Under the pieces are notes generated by a model, which was not told where the DNA came from, did not search any database, and saw nothing but the letters and a program-made list of their open reading frames with translations. From Rodentibacter sp. Ppn85 (GTDB lineage: Bacteria > Pseudomonadota > Gammaproteobacteria > Enterobacterales > Pasteurellaceae), in assembly GCF_001999335.1 (NCBI RefSeq), contig NZ_MLHS01000056.1:1-58187 (forward strand): DNA of 58,187 nucleotides, read 5' to 3'. Positions 29,221-38,836 of the stretch are shown here, one piece after another (within the stretch, counting starts at the first letter, position 1; every line of letters begins with the position of its first letter). The position numbers and the translations under genes are program-made.

Positions 29221-31368
29221 TTATTCATCTCCATGGTTTAAGCCATGATTGGATGTTTTATGAAAGTAGCTATAAATTTGCGGCAATAGTTGTGCTATTA
29301 GATTTAACTGCTGATATGGGAGTACAAACGCCGTATTTTCAGATACGTGAATCTCTTTCAAACTGGATTCAATATTTTCAAATAATTTAGCAAAAACCTC
29401 AGGCGTGAGTTTTTCGATGTTTTCAAGGGCGTAAATAATTTTTTTAGCTGTCGGATAAAAGCCGGATAGAAAACCGGTGGTTTGTTGTAATTCGCGCATT
29501 TTGTAGCGGTACGAACCAAGTGCAGAGATGTAGCTTAGTAAAGAATAATTGATTTTGAGTAAATCAAAGCCTTCTTGCAAATGCGCCTGATATTTCATCG
29601 GTTCACTGTTCATATTTGAAATAGTTGTGCTCAGTGCGGCGTTGTATTCGTGTGCATTACGGCGGGCGATGCGATATTTGAGATCATCGCTTTTGCTAAA
29701 TTGTAATTGACTGGTGATATGCAACAAGTATTGCGCATCGCTTTTAATAGCAAGTCGGCTGACTTTATCAAGTTGTAAGTATTTCCAATCCGGCCATAAA
29801 TAAGAGACGCCAAACCAAGCGATAGCCGAACCGAGTAGGGTATCGAGTACACGGGGAATAAGTGCTGTTTCCGTACTAAAGCCCATAATATCAAAACCTA
29901 ATAATACTTGCAGGGTAATGAAAAAAGTTGAAAAACTGTAATTATTACTGCGAAAGAAGAAAAATAATGTACTGGTTAGCACAATTAGGCCGAGTTTTAA
30001 TTCTAGGGTCGGATTTAAATAAGGTAATAACAGCCCCACAATTACGCCTAAGATTGTGCCGATAATACGTTGGCGTAATCGGGTTTTAGTCGCAGAGTAA
30101 TTGGGCTGGCAAACAAAAATTGCGGTGAGTAAGATCCAATAACCTAGATTGAATTGGAAAAAATCCACAATGACACAGCAAAGGAAAACGACAATAGATA
30201 AGCGCACGGCATGACGGAATAATTGCGATTCAAAGGTAAAGTGTCCGGCAATGGTGGAGAGAATATTCTTTAGCCCCGTTACTTGCACGGTATGAATTTG
30301 TGCGAGCGGCTCATTGATGTTGGATTCTTGTTCTAATTGATTCATTTGCCAATTAATATTTTGCAAATTATCCAATAAACCCTGAATGTGGATAATCAGA
30401 TCTTTGTCATCGGGGTGTTTTTGACGATACAGCTCAAAAGATTGTAAAGTACCGAGTAGGGCTTTTTCTACCCGTTGATTATAATGGTAAGGGCGGTTAT
30501 GGCGTAGGCTTTGCTTAATTTCTTGACAGGATTGGGCTTGTAATTCTAATAATCGTTGAATGCGGAAAATCAGATCCGTATTTTTGAGTTTTTCAGCAAT
30601 TTGTTGATAATCAAAATGGGTGGAATTGGCACGCTCATGGATTTCTTGTGCGGCAAAATAATAGCGAACCATTTTTTGTGTGCGGATATGTCGGTGTTGT
30701 CCTCGAATACGATAGAAAAGTGCAGTTCGGGCAAGGTTAAAAGCATTAATGACGTTGGCATTTTTAAGGGCGAAATTGAGGTGTTTTTTCTCAATTTCAT
30801 CAATTTCATCGGGATCAAAAAACATTGATTTGGCATCTAAATATTCCCCTAAGGCACAAAAGGCTTTAGCTACACTTTCTTGTACGGGGCGATTAGGGAA
30901 AAAAAGATGAACGATTAGGGTGACTACACTATAAAGTAGCGTACCGAGTAAAATCAGTGTTGTTTTAATAAACCAACTTTCTGTGTCGTTTGGATCATGA
31001 GTGAGCGTTGTATAGAGTGCGACAACAAGTGAACCGAAAGCAATCGTGCTGTAACGTTGTCCAACAGCCCCTATCATGGTAAAAATGAAGGTAAGCGAAG
31101 TAATCAATGCAATGTATTGAATCGGTTTGCCGATATTTAGTTGCACCACAAAAGAAGAAATGGCAAAAGCAATTAATGTGTAAAAAATATTTTTTAAACG
31201 ACCGGTTAAACGATTATCCAAGTCCACTAATCCACCTGCAATAATCCCTAAAATTAATGGCATGGATTGACTGGAAATATCAAAGAACCAAACACCGAAA
31301 GCAGCGAGATTCACGCTAATAAATATTGGAATGGATGCGATGACTTTTGCGTTTAACCAGTTATTCAT
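29221..31368 (-). CDS. yccS: YccS-like FUSC-family inner-membrane protein
   Basis: A 715-residue protein with two clusters of hydrophobic segments (residues 10-160 and about 385-525), each followed by a large cytoplasmic helical domain, as in YccS/YhfK and the aromatic-acid exporter family. The N-R-L-T-G-R-L-K-N segment near residue 52 and T-R-L-R-Q-R-I-I-G-T near 435 are conserved. Its transport substrate is unknown; relatives are efflux pumps. It lies downstream of the yccT-like gene on the same strand, 65 bases away with an uptake sequence between. Confidence 0.85.
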   Translation of the reverse strand: MNNWLNAKVIASIPIFISVNLAAFGVWFFDISSQSMPLILGIIAGGLVDLDNRLTGRLKNIFYTLIAFAISSFVVQLNIGKPIQYIALITSLTFIFTMIGAVGQRYSTIAFGSLVVALYTTLTHDPNDTESWFIKTTLILLGTLLYSVVTLIVHLFFPNRPVQESVAKAFCALGEYLDAKSMFFDPDEIDEIEKKHLNFALKNANVINAFNLARTALFYRIRGQHRHIRTQKMVRYYFAAQEIHERANSTHFDYQQIAEKLKNTDLIFRIQRLLELQAQSCQEIKQSLRHNRPYHYNQRVEKALLGTLQSFELYRQKHPDDKDLIIHIQGLLDNLQNINWQMNQLEQESNINEPLAQIHTVQVTGLKNILSTIAGHFTFESQLFRHAVRLSIVVFLCCVIVDFFQFNLGYWILLTAIFVCQPNYSATKTRLRQRIIGTILGVIVGLLLPYLNPTLELKLGLIVLTSTLFFFFRSNNYSFSTFFITLQVLLGFDIMGFSTETALIPRVLDTLLGSAIAWFGVSYLWPDWKYLQLDKVSRLAIKSDAQYLLHITSQLQFSKSDDLKYRIARRNAHEYNAALSTTISNMNSEPMKYQAHLQEGFDLLKINYSLLSYISALGSYRYKMRELQQTTGFLSGFYPTAKKIIYALENIEKLTPEVFAKLFENIESSLKEIHVSENTAFVLPYQQLNLIAQLLPQIYSYFHKTSNHGLNHGDE

Positions 31369-31433
31369 TTTGAATCCTTATCAAAATAGAAAAGTGAGCT
31401 TGATAGCTCACTCTCCGTTATAAAGTGCGGTCA

Positions 31434-32102
31434 TTATTTATGGGATTTTGCCCAGTTTAGGAAACGGGTCTGAGTTTTTTTATCCGCTTGTTGGAACCAA
31501 TATTGCAATTGTTGTTCAGCGACATTTTCACCTTGAACAACGACTTTACCTTTGGTTGCTTTGCTGTTTGTGGCAGGTGTGATGCCCATCATTGGTTGCA
31601 CATTTGCCGTCGCTAATGTCGGAACGGCAGCAGTTGCGCCCGAAGCGTTATAGGTTGCTAGATCACTAATAATATTCGCCGATGGAAATAGACCTTCTTG
31701 CTTTAAAGTATCTATTTTGGCCGAAATTTCCTGGCCAGAGGTTGTTTTCACGCTAATGATCGGAGCCCCGTTGAATTTTTCTGCTTCCGCTTTAGTGCGA
31801 ATGCTAGGAGTGGAAATCACAATATCTTCGGTTGAACCTTGAAATGTGACAATAAGTGGGTTGGATTCAAACAGAGATTGGCTTGAACCGCTACCAACAA
31901 TTTCGCCCACACGCACGACTACTTGATGGGTGTTGGTATCATTTATGCTGAATGAATTATTTTTGCTTAGAAGGGATTTACTTGCTTTTTGACCGTCAAT
32001 AGCTAGAAAATCAATATTTGATGAACTGGAAACCATACCGGCAAAACTTGCCGTACTGGCTAATAGTGTTGCGATACTAAAGGCAAACGTGCGTAATTTC
32101 AT
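31434..32102 (-). CDS. yccT: YccT/DUF2057-family periplasmic protein
   Basis: A 222-residue protein with a signal peptide cut after A-S-F-A (near residue 22), followed by a beta-rich DUF2057 (UPF0319) domain. The conserved end, Q-Q-L-Q-Y-W-F-Q-Q-A-D-K-K-T-Q-T-R-F-L-N-W, is characteristic. In Salmonella and E. coli YccT (CsgI) restrains curli assembly; curli genes are not visible here, so the role may differ. An Ala/Thr-rich low-complexity stretch near residues 150-185 separates the two parts. Confidence 0.85.
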   Translation of the reverse strand: MKLRTFAFSIATLLASTASFAGMVSSSSNIDFLAIDGQKASKSLLSKNNSFSINDTNTHQVVVRVGEIVGSGSSQSLFESNPLIVTFQGSTEDIVISTPSIRTKAEAEKFNGAPIISVKTTSGQEISAKIDTLKQEGLFPSANIISDLATYNASGATAAVPTLATANVQPMMGITPATNSKATKGKVVVQGENVAEQQLQYWFQQADKKTQTRFLNWAKSHK

Positions 32103-32340
32103 GATTACTCCTTTTATTATGGTGAAAATAAGTTTCGCTGCCTATGCTATGCTAATTTCTATGAAATGGAAATAAAAAAGTGCGGTCAAAAATGAAAAAG
32201 TTTTTCGATATTATATCGCAGTTGCATAAAACCGACATTTTAGCGGATTATAGGGACACGCTGCATTAACGCTCCAAGCGCGCATACAGTACATCTTCAC
32301 ATTTTGTATAAAGCTAACTTATATCACATCGGAATGATAA

Positions 32341-32370
32341 AAAAGTGCGGTTAATTTTAACCGCACTTTT
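32341..32370. terminator. Terminator of the maltose PTS operon, inverted uptake sequences
   Basis: A perfect stem AAAAGTGCGGTTAA-TT-TTAACCGCACTTTT lies 18 bases after the PTS gene stop. On the minus strand it is followed by TTATCATT after a run of Ts. The rest of the 32103-32388 gap shows one more uptake sequence and nothing else I recognise. Confidence 0.85.
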
Positions 32371-32388
32371 TGGTTGCTTGAATATGGC

Positions 32389-34053
32389 TTAAACTTTCGG
32401 AATTTTGGCACCGGAGGCTAGCAGATCTTGAATATCGGATTTCAGCACATCGGCTTTTGGCCCGTAGATGGCTTGAATGCCGGTTCCTTTGATAATAATC
32501 CCCATCGCGCCGGCTTGTTTCCAACCTGCCTCATCACCAACCAAATCGGCATTATGCACTGTAATACGTAAGCGTGTCATACAGGCATCGACATCGGCAA
32601 TATTATTGCGTCCGCCAAGTAAGTTTACAATTTGCACGACTTGTACGCTTGCGTTAGCGACTTTTGGTTCGTTAGAAGTATTTTCATCGGCATTTTTCGC
32701 ATCGTAGTTACCATTGCGTCCTGCCGTTGCCAGGTTGAATTTTTTAATCATAAAATTCGCAACAAGGAACATGGCTAATGCAAAGAGAATAGAAACCCAA
32801 ATAAAGTTGATGACATCCATGCCAATGCCGGCTTTAATTGCCATTGGCGTACGGGTTAAAAACTCAATATTACCGAATGAATGCATTCGTAAATTCACAA
32901 TATCCGCCATTGCAAACGCCGCACCTTGAACTAAAGCATACACAATATAAAGTGGCATGGCGGCGAACATAAACATATATTCAATCGGTTCTGTTACTCC
33001 GGTAAGGAAAACCGCAAGGGCGGATGAGAGGAAAATCCCTTTATAGATTTTTTTCTTATCTGCATCGACATTTACATACATTGCTAGGGTAATTCCCATC
33101 AAAATACCGCTTGAGCCAATCATTTGCCCGACTTTAAAACGAGCCGGCGTGACGCTTGAGAGCAGTTCGTTATATTGCGCTAAATTACCCGTATCTTTTA
33201 AATTAATTAAGTCGGAGATCCACGCTAGCCACAATGGGTCTTGTCCAAAGACTTGCACGCCTTTTTGAGCGCCAGTTAAGAACTCATAGGTTCCGCCTAA
33301 TGATGTATAGTTCATTGGGATTGTGAGCATATGGTGTAAACCGAAAGGCAATAAAAGACGTTCTAATGTGCCGTAGATAAACGGTGCAAGGATTGGGGCG
33401 CTATTTTGTGAACTGGCGATCCACTGACCGAAATGGTTGATTCCCGATTGTACTAAAGGCCAAAATAAAGCAAGAAGTAATGCGACTAATACGGAGCGAT
33501 AAATCACAACAAAAGGAACGAAGCGTTTGCCGTTAAAGAAGGTGAGAACCTCAGGTAGCTTACGGAAGTTGTAGTAACGATTGAATGTGGTTGCCCCTAC
33601 AAAACCGGCGATGATCCCTACAAAGACCCCCATATTCAATGCTGGTTGTCCGAGTATATTGATGAAGTAGTTTGCGACGGGAATTTCACCGGCAAGTAGG
33701 GTGCCTACATGCGCGTTGGGATCTGCCAGCATTTCAATTTTTACACCGAAAATATGTCCGGTAACAAGGTTGATTAAGATAAAGGCTAATCCTGCTGCAA
33801 ACGCTCCGCCTGCACGCTCATTTGCCCAACTGCCGCCAATGGCTAAGGCAAATAAGAGATGGAGATTACCGATGATCCCCCAACCGATTTGAGCAATGAT
33901 ATTACCAATGCGGGCGACCCATTCGGCATCACTCAACAAAGGCAATGAGTTACCAATACTCACCATTAATCCGGCAGCCGGCATAACGGCAATTACCACC
34001 ATAAGGCATTTGCCGAATTTTTGCCAAAATTCAAAACTTAGCAATTTTTTCAT
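32389..34053 (-). CDS. PTS EIICB permease for maltose or a similar alpha-glucoside
   Basis: From ATG 34053 (AGGAGA seven bases upstream) the product is 554 residues. A membrane EIIC domain of the glucose/maltose/N-acetylglucosamine family spans residues 1-430, with G-L-H-H-M-L-T-I-P-M near 250 and V-T-E-P-I-E-Y-M-F near 360. The EIIB domain at the end carries the phosphorylated Cys 491 in V-D-A-C-M-T-R-L-R. There is no EIIA domain, so a separate EIIA-Glc must supply phosphate. It resembles MalX/MalT-type maltose permeases. It is last in the operon, ten bases after mapP. An ATG further upstream at 34092 would overlap mapP and lacks a site. Confidence 0.87.
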   Translation of the reverse strand: MKKLLSFEFWQKFGKCLMVVIAVMPAAGLMVSIGNSLPLLSDAEWVARIGNIIAQIGWGIIGNLHLLFALAIGGSWANERAGGAFAAGLAFILINLVTGHIFGVKIEMLADPNAHVGTLLAGEIPVANYFINILGQPALNMGVFVGIIAGFVGATTFNRYYNFRKLPEVLTFFNGKRFVPFVVIYRSVLVALLLALFWPLVQSGINHFGQWIASSQNSAPILAPFIYGTLERLLLPFGLHHMLTIPMNYTSLGGTYEFLTGAQKGVQVFGQDPLWLAWISDLINLKDTGNLAQYNELLSSVTPARFKVGQMIGSSGILMGITLAMYVNVDADKKKIYKGIFLSSALAVFLTGVTEPIEYMFMFAAMPLYIVYALVQGAAFAMADIVNLRMHSFGNIEFLTRTPMAIKAGIGMDVINFIWVSILFALAMFLVANFMIKKFNLATAGRNGNYDAKNADENTSNEPKVANASVQVVQIVNLLGGRNNIADVDACMTRLRITVHNADLVGDEAGWKQAGAMGIIIKGTGIQAIYGPKADVLKSDIQDLLASGAKIPKV

Positions 34054-34063
34054 TTGTTTTCTC

Positions 34064-34855
34064 CTAAAGAATGACATCCACTTCCAAGCCAAAATGATCG
34101 GAAATCACAGGTTTATTTTTACCATTAAAAATAACCTGACTAGATAAAACCCTTTTTGCTTGATTTAAAAAAATATAATCCAAACGTTTTTCTTCGCTAT
34201 GGCTATGCCAACCATCAATGGCTTTTGCCACAGTGATCCCCGAATCTTTTTGTTCCGCTATTTCATAGCTATCAAGCAAACCTAATGCTTTGATTTGTTG
34301 ATAAGCTTGCGGATTAGTGATGGCATCGGTGTTGAAATCACCCATTAGGATTTTTAGATTATTGCTCTGACTACGCTTAATGATGGTGCGAATATTGTCG
34401 AGTTGATCTTCGCCTTTCGAATTCGGCAAATTGATGTGGCAGGAGTAGCAGTCTATGAGCTGCTCTTGATACTCCACGGTTAAACCCAGAATTTTGCGTG
34501 AGAGAATGGAATCAAGGCGTTGATGGCGGCTGCAATAAAAAGGATCAACTTCATAAACGGGGAGTCGGGTTAAGAATGCGACACCTTCATCATATTTATC
34601 ATAGCCAATGTGTGAATTACTCCAAAACAGCGAATATTTTTGCTCGGCTTGTTGGTTAATTTGGCGTAATAGTATTACGCCATAGTTATCCCGTTTTAAG
34701 GCTTGGCTAATCGGTGGCGCTGTCATCAGTTGATTGACTTCTTGTAATGCAATGATGTCATAGCCCTTTTCTACGATAATTTGAGCAAGAATGGCTATTT
34801 TCTCCGCTTGGTTATCTTCTAACCAAGCGTGTACGTTTAGGGTAAGTAATTTCAT
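34064..34855 (-). CDS. mapP: MapP-like sugar-phosphate phosphatase (EEP superfamily)
   Basis: A 263-residue soluble enzyme of the endonuclease/exonuclease/phosphatase fold, RgfB-like group. Catalytic and metal-binding motifs are N-V-H-A-W near residue 7, A-L-Q-E-V-N-Q near 36, G-D-F-N-T-D near 172 and the final S-D-H-F-G-L-E-V near 253. Enterococcus faecalis MapP, which dephosphorylates maltose-6'-phosphate made by a maltose PTS, belongs to this family to my knowledge. Its place between a PTS permease and MalQ-phosphorylase makes the same role likely here. A G8 tract forms its ribosome-binding region. Confidence 0.78.
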   Translation of the reverse strand: MKLLTLNVHAWLEDNQAEKIAILAQIIVEKGYDIIALQEVNQLMTAPPISQALKRDNYGVILLRQINQQAEQKYSLFWSNSHIGYDKYDEGVAFLTRLPVYEVDPFYCSRHQRLDSILSRKILGLTVEYQEQLIDCYSCHINLPNSKGEDQLDNIRTIIKRSQSNNLKILMGDFNTDAITNPQAYQQIKALGLLDSYEIAEQKDSGITVAKAIDGWHSHSEEKRLDYIFLNQAKRVLSSQVIFNGKNKPVISDHFGLEVDVIL

Positions 34856-34857
34856 TG

Positions 34858-34865
34858 CCCCCCCC
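34858..34865 (-). repeat. G8 homopolymer in the ribosome-binding region of mapP
   Basis: On the minus strand the 11-base gap between the fusion-gene stop and the mapP ATG reads AGGGGGGGGCA. The tract is the only candidate Shine-Dalgarno, so a change in its length would alter SD strength and spacing without shifting any reading frame. Confidence 0.7.
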
Positions 34866-34866
34866 T

Positions 34867-37800
34867 TTAGTCCTCACAGTGCCAGATATCGGCGTTGTAT
34901 TGTGCAATAGTTCGATCTGACGAGAAGAAACCCGCTTTTGCGATATTTTGAACGACTTTTTTATTCCAACTATCTTGATCTTTATAATCCGCCAAAATTT
35001 GCTCTTTAGCTTTTACGTAAGCGTTGAAGTCAATTAAGGTCATAAACCAGTCTTTATTCAATAATTCGTTATAGAGGCGCTTTAAACGCACTGAATTACC
35101 GAGTTTCACCAATGTCGGATTGATAATAAAATCTACCGCGCGTTTAATATACTTATCATTGGTATAGTAATCTTTTGAAACATAGCCGGCGGTTTCATAA
35201 AGTTTAATGATACTTTGTGAATCTTTACCAAAGGTATAAATGTTTTCTGCTCCCGCAAGCTCTGCGATCTCAACATTCGCGCCGTCCATGGTACCCAGTG
35301 TTAATGCACCATTGAGCATAAATTTCATATTACCTGTACCGGAGGCTTCTTTGGAGGCAAGGGAGATTTGCTCTGAAATATCCGTCGCCGGAATTAGTTT
35401 TTCAGCCACACTCACATTATAGTTTTCCACTAAATAAACATTTAAATATTTGTTTACTGCCGGATCGTTATTGATGAGTTCGGATAAACAAAGAATTAGA
35501 TGAATAATATCTTGTGCAATCACATAGGCTGGGGCCGCTTTGCCTCCAAATATAACGCTGATTTTACGTTGAGGTAATTTGCCTGCTTTGATCTCAAGAT
35601 ATTTATGAATCACATAAAGTGCATTCATTTGTTGACGTTTGTATTCATGGAAACGTTTAATTTGCGTATCAATAATTGAATTTTCGTCTAATTCAATGCC
35701 TTTGTTTTCTTTAAGATACGTTTTTAAGGCTAACTTATTGTTAAATTTAATTTCAGCGAGTTTTTGATGAACTTGTTTGTCATCTGCAAGGGCAAGTAAT
35801 TTTTCTAACTGTGTTGCATCTTGTAGATAACTATCCCCAATAAGCTGTTTTAGATAAGCCGCTAACTCTTGGTTGGAAAATTCTAGCCAACGGCGGAAAG
35901 TAATACCGTTTGTTTTATTATTAAATTTTTCAGGATAGATGGTATAAAATGCTTTAAGTTCGGCATTTTTCAAAATTTCGGTATGTAATGCCGCAACGCC
36001 ATTTACTGAGTTTGAAAAATGGATATCCATATTAGCCATATGTACACAATTACGTTTATCAATAATTCGTACCGCAGGATCTTTATATTCTGCACGCACT
36101 AATTTATCCAATTTTTTAATGATAACGACTAAATGCGGCACGACTTTGTTTAAATAACTAAGCGGCCATTTTTCTAAGGCTTCAGCAAGAATAGTATGAT
36201 TAGTATAACCCACCATATTACGCACGATGTTCACCGCTTCTAAAAATTCAAGATGATGTTTTTCGGTGAGTAGGCGAATTAATTCGGGAATCACCATTGA
36301 AGGGTGAGTATCATTAATTTGCACATAAGCATAATCCGCAAGATCTCGTATGTTACTCCCACGTTCAATGGCTTCATCAATTAATAATTGTGCCGCATTG
36401 GATACCATAAAATATTGTTGATAAATACGTAACAATTCTCCATTTTTATCAGAATCATCCGGATAAAGAAATAAGGTTAAATTTTCTTTAATGTTCGTTT
36501 TATCGAACTCAATCCCATCTTTAATTAAGTGATAATTCACTGATTCAATATCAAATAAATTGAGATAATTTTTAGTTGATTTTTTATAACCCAGAATATC
36601 AATACGATCTAATTTTGAGGTCAAAGTAAAGGATTTAAATGGTACTTCATAGCTAACTTCCGTTGGGATTAACCAAGAATTCTTTTCGATCCAATAATTC
36701 GGTTCAGTTTTTTGTTCATTTTGTTTAAAAACTTGCTTAAACAATCCGCAATGATAATTTAAACCTACACCTTCCGCATTTAAACCAAGTGTTGCCATTG
36801 AGTCGATAAAACAAGAGGCTAAACGCCCTAGACCGCCATTTCCTAAAGAGGGTTCAGGTTCAATATCTTCAATATGACTTAGTGATTTTCCAGCACGAGC
36901 CAATTCATCTTTAACGTCTTGATACACCCCAAGGTTAATGAGATTGTTAGATAATAATTTACCAATCAAGAATTCAGCAGAAATATAATAAACTTTTCGT
37001 TTTCCTGCATTTTTAGGTTTATCTGCCGAAAGCGTTTTTACATAGTTTAATAACTGTGCATAAATAGCTTGATCGTTTAATTCTTCAAGAGGTTTATTTA
37101 TACTGGTTTGCACAAAATCACTAAATTTAATCATTGCTTTTTCCTTATTCGCTCTTTGATATAACGTGGTTATTTTAGTTAAGAAATCTTTTTTATCTTG
37201 AGTTAAATCGGTTTTTTGCATTCGCCATTGCCAGTTTCCGCCAATAGTAGAGGGGATATTCATTCTTGAGCAGGTTGGCAAATCTAAAATATCTTGCATG
37301 GTTGCAATCGCCGTATTACTTACTGTTGCAAATAATTGACGGACAACCGCCTGACAAACGGATTCATCTGCACTGCGATGGGTATAATCATTCATGTATT
37401 GCTGTTGAGCCGAGGTTAAACTGTCATACCAACCATTGAGTACATCGTTATCGTGCGTACCTGTGTAGGCAATGCAATGAGGCACACAATAGTGTGGGCT
37501 ATCAAAACTTTCCCCGGTAATATCTTCAAACCCGAATTGTAAAATTTTCATGCCGGGATAACCGCAATCGGCTAACAATTTCTTTGCTTTATCATCAATA
37601 TTACCAAGATCTTCAGCTATAATCGGTAAGTCGCCCAATTGTTGTTTTACGGCTTCGAATAGTTCATAACCGGGACCCGGTTGCCAGCTACCGTACTTTG
37701 CAATTTCTGCTTTGCCGTCAACTTGCCAATAATCTGAGAAACCTTTGAAATGGTCGATACGCAATACATCGTAGATTTTAAAACTTTCTTCAATACGATA

Positions 37801-38640
37801 AATCCACCAAGCATAGCCTTGTTTTTTATGTTCGTCCCAATCATAAAGCGGATTGCCCCAAAGCTGTCCTGTTGCGCTGAATTGATCTGCGGGAACGCCT
37901 GCTACAAAAAGTGGGTTACGTTCTGCATCTAATTGAAAAAGCTCCGGTTTTGTCCACACTTCAACACTATCTGCGGAGACATAAATAGGCATATCACCGA
38001 TAATTTTAATGCCTTTTTGGTTAGCATAGTTTTTCAATGCTTGCCACTGTTGAAAGAAAAAATACTGTGTCACCTTAAAATATTGAATCTGTGGGGCAAG
38101 CATTGTGCGGTATTTTTTCAACGCCTTAGGTTCTCGAGCAATAGCTTGTTTATCATCCCATTCTTGTAATGCACGATTGCCAAAATATTCTTTAATCGCC
38201 ATAAATTCCGCATAGTCCGATAACCAAGTGCGGTTGTTTTTTTCAAAGTTTTCAAATGAGAGGCGGAATTTATCATTCGCTATAAAATTTTTTACCGCTA
38301 TCTCTAAGATAGGGCGTCTTGCACAAGATATACGCTCATAATCAATTTGTGTCGGCTCATCACCAAAATTAACGGAATGGTAGTCTTTTTCTGTTAAAAG
38401 CCCCATTTGCGTCAATAAATCAAAGTCAATTAAATGAGGATTACCGGCAATGGCTGAAAAAGATTGATAGGGGGAGTCGCCGTAGCTTGTTGTTGTCAAT
38501 GGAAGGATTTGCCAGTAGGTCTGCTTGGTTTCAACCAAAAAATCGACAAAATCATAGGCGGATTGCCCGAAACTGCCAATACCAAATGAATTAGGTAACG
38601 AGGTGATGTGCATTAAAATGCCACTTGAACGAGTAAGCAT
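34867..38640 (-). CDS. malQ-glgP: Fused 4-alpha-glucanotransferase (MalQ) and glycogen/maltodextrin phosphorylase
   Basis: A single 1257-codon frame. Residues 1-502 are a complete MalQ of Gram-positive type: [11 protein letters not shown] near 6, the nucleophile Asp in L-R-I-D-H-F-K-G near 295, the acid Glu in I-I-A-E-D-L-G near 342 and T-G-T-H-D-N-D near 390. Residues 503-1257 (755 aa) are a complete phosphorylase: [15 protein letters not shown] and PLP Lys 1106 in G-T-G-N-M-K-F. MalQ moves glucan units between chains; the phosphorylase releases glucose-1-phosphate. The codon at the junction is an ATG (37134) behind AAGGA, so free phosphorylase may also be made. The start has a TAAGGA site. 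Confidence 0.93.
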   Translation of the reverse strand: MLTRSSGILMHITSLPNSFGIGSFGQSAYDFVDFLVETKQTYWQILPLTTTSYGDSPYQSFSAIAGNPHLIDFDLLTQMGLLTEKDYHSVNFGDEPTQIDYERISCARRPILEIAVKNFIANDKFRLSFENFEKNNRTWLSDYAEFMAIKEYFGNRALQEWDDKQAIAREPKALKKYRTMLAPQIQYFKVTQYFFFQQWQALKNYANQKGIKIIGDMPIYVSADSVEVWTKPELFQLDAERNPLFVAGVPADQFSATGQLWGNPLYDWDEHKKQGYAWWIYRIEESFKIYDVLRIDHFKGFSDYWQVDGKAEIAKYGSWQPGPGYELFEAVKQQLGDLPIIAEDLGNIDDKAKKLLADCGYPGMKILQFGFEDITGESFDSPHYCVPHCIAYTGTHDNDVLNGWYDSLTSAQQQYMNDYTHRSADESVCQAVVRQLFATVSNTAIATMQDILDLPTCSRMNIPSTIGGNWQWRMQKTDLTQDKKDFLTKITTLYQRANKEKAMIKFSDFVQTSINKPLEELNDQAIYAQLLNYVKTLSADKPKNAGKRKVYYISAEFLIGKLLSNNLINLGVYQDVKDELARAGKSLSHIEDIEPEPSLGNGGLGRLASCFIDSMATLGLNAEGVGLNYHCGLFKQVFKQNEQKTEPNYWIEKNSWLIPTEVSYEVPFKSFTLTSKLDRIDILGYKKSTKNYLNLFDIESVNYHLIKDGIEFDKTNIKENLTLFLYPDDSDKNGELLRIYQQYFMVSNAAQLLIDEAIERGSNIRDLADYAYVQINDTHPSMVIPELIRLLTEKHHLEFLEAVNIVRNMVGYTNHTILAEALEKWPLSYLNKVVPHLVVIIKKLDKLVRAEYKDPAVRIIDKRNCVHMANMDIHFSNSVNGVAALHTEILKNAELKAFYTIYPEKFNNKTNGITFRRWLEFSNQELAAYLKQLIGDSYLQDATQLEKLLALADDKQVHQKLAEIKFNNKLALKTYLKENKGIELDENSIIDTQIKRFHEYKRQQMNALYVIHKYLEIKAGKLPQRKISVIFGGKAAPAYVIAQDIIHLILCLSELINNDPAVNKYLNVYLVENYNVSVAEKLIPATDISEQISLASKEASGTGNMKFMLNGALTLGTMDGANVEIAELAGAENIYTFGKDSQSIIKLYETAGYVSKDYYTNDKYIKRAVDFIINPTLVKLGNSVRLKRLYNELLNKDWFMTLIDFNAYVKAKEQILADYKDQDSWNKKVVQNIAKAGFFSSDRTIAQYNADIWHCED

Positions 38641-38671
38641 AGTTTTTCCTTATGGAAGCTAGAGTGCTGCC

Positions 38672-38753
38672 AATTTTAGCTAAAATTTTGTGTTACGCAA
38701 CATCTTTTACGTAAAAGTTAGATCATTAACGGAAAAGTGTGATTTAGATCATG
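38672..38753. promoter_or_regulatory. Divergent control region with three palindromes and a CRP-like site
   Basis: Between malQ-glgP and the GntR gene lie AATTTTAG-CTAAAATT (38672-38687, perfect), TGTTACGCAACA (38691-38702, near-perfect), CTTTTAC-GTAAAAG (38704-38717, perfect) and TGTGA-TTTAGA-TCATG (38738-38753), close to the CRP consensus TGTGA-N6-TCACA. Palindromes of this size suit a dimeric GntR repressor. CRP would give catabolite control. Which palindrome is the operator is unknown. Confidence 0.6.
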
Positions 38754-38836
38754 ATTTATACGCATAAATTTAAGTGATTTATGCTATCCTATCCTCTAAA
38801 TAGGCAACATAGAATGAAGAATAAGCAAACGTAAAA

